Assembly: GCA_965153455.1 (NCBI GenBank)
Contig: OZ234500.1
Span: forward strand, 4,898,001 to 4,962,000
Source of the DNA: Sphagnum compactum
Taxonomy: Eukaryota > Bryophyta > Sphagnopsida > Sphagnales
DNA length: 64,000 nucleotides
Reading direction: 5' to 3'
The translations under genes and the position numbers were made by a program. This document shows positions 61,374 to 64,000 of the stretch, piece by piece; within the stretch, counting starts at the first letter, position 1; the number at the start of each line of letters is the position of its first letter. The notes beneath the pieces were generated by a model. That model saw only the letters and a list, made by a program, of their open reading frames with translations. It ran no database searches and was not told the origin of the DNA.

Positions 61374-64000
61374 GTAAGGATCATGGTTATGAACCCTAAA
61401 ACCCATTCCCATGATTGGTGGGGTGTTTAGTGCATTTTCTAATAGCCTCCCAAGACTGGTTAACATCTTAATTTCCATGATATAATGGTGGATTTCTTTT
61501 GATATTTGTGCTCGAAATGAAGTGGTAGGTTTTCATGGATCTCTTTGCAAAAATAGGAACAAATCAATCAAAACATACAAAACAATATTTATTCTTATAA
61601 CTTCCAGTTTGTGTGATTCAAGTGTAATCTTCTTTTGCATCTTGGATACTAACTTATTGGATTATTGGATTATTGTCTTATAACTAATGTAACCTATCTA
61701 TGAAGGAAGGTATAAGTTTGTTTGTTTTGTTTGTCATGTCAAGATCTCTCGAACCACAATGCTTTTTTTGCTATGCTCTCGGTATTGTTAAAAACCTCTT
61801 GCCACGCTCTTGGTATTGTTCGGAAAGCCCTCAATAATAAGTAGAGGGATGAACCAAGTTGGTTTTCATAATGTTTCCACCTTCCGTGGAAAAGTTATTG
61901 AATATTGAACCAAATTTTCACTAAAAAATTCATTTAAATAAATAAATAAATATTTGGGGAATGGTCTTGATATTATTGGAAAGCCTTTAGTGAGTAGGAT
62001 TTAATGAAGGTGATTTGAAATTTTTTAGACCTAAGGTAAGGTACAGGAGATATTGAATTTTGAGTTTTAAAAAAATAATTAGAAAGTTAATTAAATTACA
62101 AAAAGTGGTTTTGGAAGGAAAAATTAATTGGGTAACCAGTTCACACTTGGGGCTAATGGACAAGCTACACTAGATACAATTATACAAGGATATTGAATAT
62201 CTTCTCTTACTATTATGGAAGAATGATGCTTTTGTAGATTGCTTGCCCAATCTATCTTGCTAAAATTCAATATGAAATTACCCCTAGTTTTTGGTTTTCC
62301 CCCATTTTTCAAATATTTGAATTTTTTTATTTTATTGTAGCATCATTAGTGAGTGTTCCAAGAAGGCTTTAGCATTAAGTGAGGTCCAACCACTAAAAAA
62401 AAACTGGCAAAACAACTTGCCCCAAACTAAAAGTCCTTCTCGAAATGTGGCAAAAACACTTCTGAATTTCTTTGGGAAATCTGGTGTGATTTCTTTCCTG
62501 AAAAAAGGGAATATGCAACGGAATATTTCATTTCAGTATTTTCTTTCCCCACCAGAGTATGAAATTTTGCACCTTAAAAAATAATAAATAAATAATTTTA
62601 AAAATAATTTTTAAAAAAAAAAGAAAAAAAGGGCATGGCACCTATTACATGCTGGAATAGGTACCATGCTTGTACAAAGCAATATTTAGTGGTTCTTTGA
62701 TTTTGTTATAACCTCTGATTCCAGGTTTTTGAAAATTTCCAGAACCAAAGAACATTTGGTTCTGGGTTTAAAAAAAAATTCTGAATAACATAAACTCTGG
62801 TGGTTGTGGGTTTTTGAAAAAAATTCAAAGATGTCATGGGTTTATTGGGCAGGTTAAAAACAAAAAAAACCTGGCAAATGCTACAATGGTTCAGTGTTTT
62901 TTTTATCGACAACTTTTTTGCCAAAGTTTGACCTATACAAATATTTTTTCATGATAAAAATGACCCAAGTTTTCTGGATTTAACCAAAAAAAATCAAAAA
63001 TTGCCAGATTTTTTTTGCTAAGTAATTCCGGTGGTAGCGTAGCCAAGAATATATCAAAGGACTCAGTTTTTCAGAACTTTCAAATCTGGTATATAGCCAA
63101 ATTTGGCTAAATTATTTTCCGAATGATTGCCACATTGGCTACATCACAAAAAAAATCCTTGAGAAAAACACTAGCTAGGCTACTGTGGTGTTGTTTGCTT
63201 TATTGGGGGCATCATCCACTACTCTAGAATAAGGTAACTTTTTAATTAATTAATTAATTAATATTATTTTCGGGGCACAAATGAAAAGAACAGCGACTTA
63301 AATTTTGATACCAATCATATCAGCTCTTTCATAGTGTCCAGGGGGACCTGCAATAATTTTCCGTGGTAATTAACAAGTTATGACAAAAATCTGCAAATCC
63401 ATGTGTGTTAGGCTGCCAGCCAGCTTCCAAATGTCTCTTATGATTATATAAGAGCATCCAGCTTCCAAATGTTGCTTATGAGGAGTATTCGAGCATCCAG
63501 CTTCCAAATGTCGGTTCTGTTCTGTGTAGTATATGAGCATTTTATGATTGAGCATTACACCCTAGTGTGTTGCTATGAACACTCTTTCAGCCTCAAACTT
63601 ATGATTTTAATGATGAATGAGCACGGCCTGAAGGCCCACTAACCCTATTGAAGCAGAAGCATGGAAGCAATTGAAGCAGGTTTTGGGCTTACTAATGTGT
63701 ATTGTCAGGACATGTGATAAACCCTTCAACTGCCTTTGCAGTATATATATGTGTGTGCGTGTGTGTGTGTTTACATGTTCACTGCTTAAAGCTTCCATGG
63801 AGTACTTAAAATGTCCAGCATCTTCGGCCCCATGTTTGGAGCATGAAATCATAGCTTTCATGTATATTGGCCTTGCCTACTGCCCAGGCAAGGGAAGGAT
63901 ATTGTGTTTAGATTCATTATAGAGTATGGTAGCTTAAGGGATTTTGGCCCCTAGGTATTAATAATTGGTCTATTTTTATATGAGGATTTTTGAAAGATGA
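58673..64000. other. Low-complexity and AT-rich DNA, no supported gene
   Basis: 58.9-59.6 kb holds minus-strand frames with His-rich and Ser-rich stretches and two diverged copies of an AATGAGCAAG...CAGGAATCG block (about 59388 and 59536). A (CT)n run lies at about 59596-59618, a 45-bp tandem duplication at 60101-60190, a (TA)n run at 61341-61372, a (TTAA)5 run at 63241-63262, and three copies of CCAGCTTCCAAATGT between 63418 and 63510. Confidence 0.5.
60101..60190. repeat. 45-bp tandem duplication
   Basis: Two identical units starting at 60101 and 60146 (ATTTTGTGATGTTGTGGCAA onward). A diverged copy of the wider region recurs at about 60755-60860. Confidence 0.9.

Noticed and set aside
63418-63510. 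CRISPR-like array
   Set aside because: Only three short, uneven repeats in eukaryotic AT-rich DNA; an ordinary minisatellite.

Overview
The window is nuclear DNA of a land plant with a large, repeat-rich genome. Evidence: GT-AG introns, AT-rich intergenic tracts full of microsatellites, a Copia LTR retrotransposon with a plant-type tRNA-Met primer site, plant-type B3 transcription-factor domains, a gene of the UPF0426 family known from plastids, and an intact MurF gene with a likely plastid-targeting extension. Retention of MurF suggests a seedless plant or gymnosperm rather than a typical flowering plant. I cannot name the species. Exon structures below were built by hand from splice sites, reading-frame phase and family motifs; no alignment or RNA data were used.

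Layout. 1-3.9 kb: AT-rich, with a small Harbinger-like MITE. 3.9-5.7 kb (minus): five-exon FOR20/CEP20/FOPNL-like centriolar-satellite gene whose start codon is not visible. 7.5-12.5 kb (minus): five-exon gene for a 1262-residue protein with three B3 domains, each split by an intron, with further spliceable leader exons up to about 14.1 kb. 14.3-21.3 kb: gene-poor, AT-rich. 21.8-23.0 kb (plus): two-exon UPF0426-like plastid gene whose start lies in an (ATG)13 microsatellite. 23-29.6 kb: repeats, including a reverse-transcriptase remnant, a hairpin, a C-poor tract, a tRNA-like SINE and a TAGGTA array. 29.6-34.3 kb: a Copia element with perfect 5-bp target duplications and many disabling lesions. 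36.1-37.5 kb: a non-autonomous CACTA-like element filled with a tandem repeat of about 180 bp. 41.0-43.2 kb (minus): decayed exons of the cohesin loader SCC2/Nipped-B. 46.0-47.9 kb (plus): intact two-exon MurF. 48-53 kb: AT-rich repeats. 53.6-54.2 kb (minus): small single-pass membrane protein gene. 54.4-55.1 kb: minisatellite field. 57.0-58.7 kb (minus): exons of an unrecognised coiled-coil protein. The rest is AT-rich.

The genes do not form a pathway or operon; they are independent nuclear genes. MurF and the UPF0426-like protein both probably act in the plastid. FOR20 and SCC2 are cytoskeletal and chromosomal functions. The most unusual items are the triple-B3 gene with repeated intron positions, the start codon inside a microsatellite, the SCC2 pseudogene that keeps its introns, and a dispersed repeat family joining a tRNA-like promoter unit to TAGGTA arrays.
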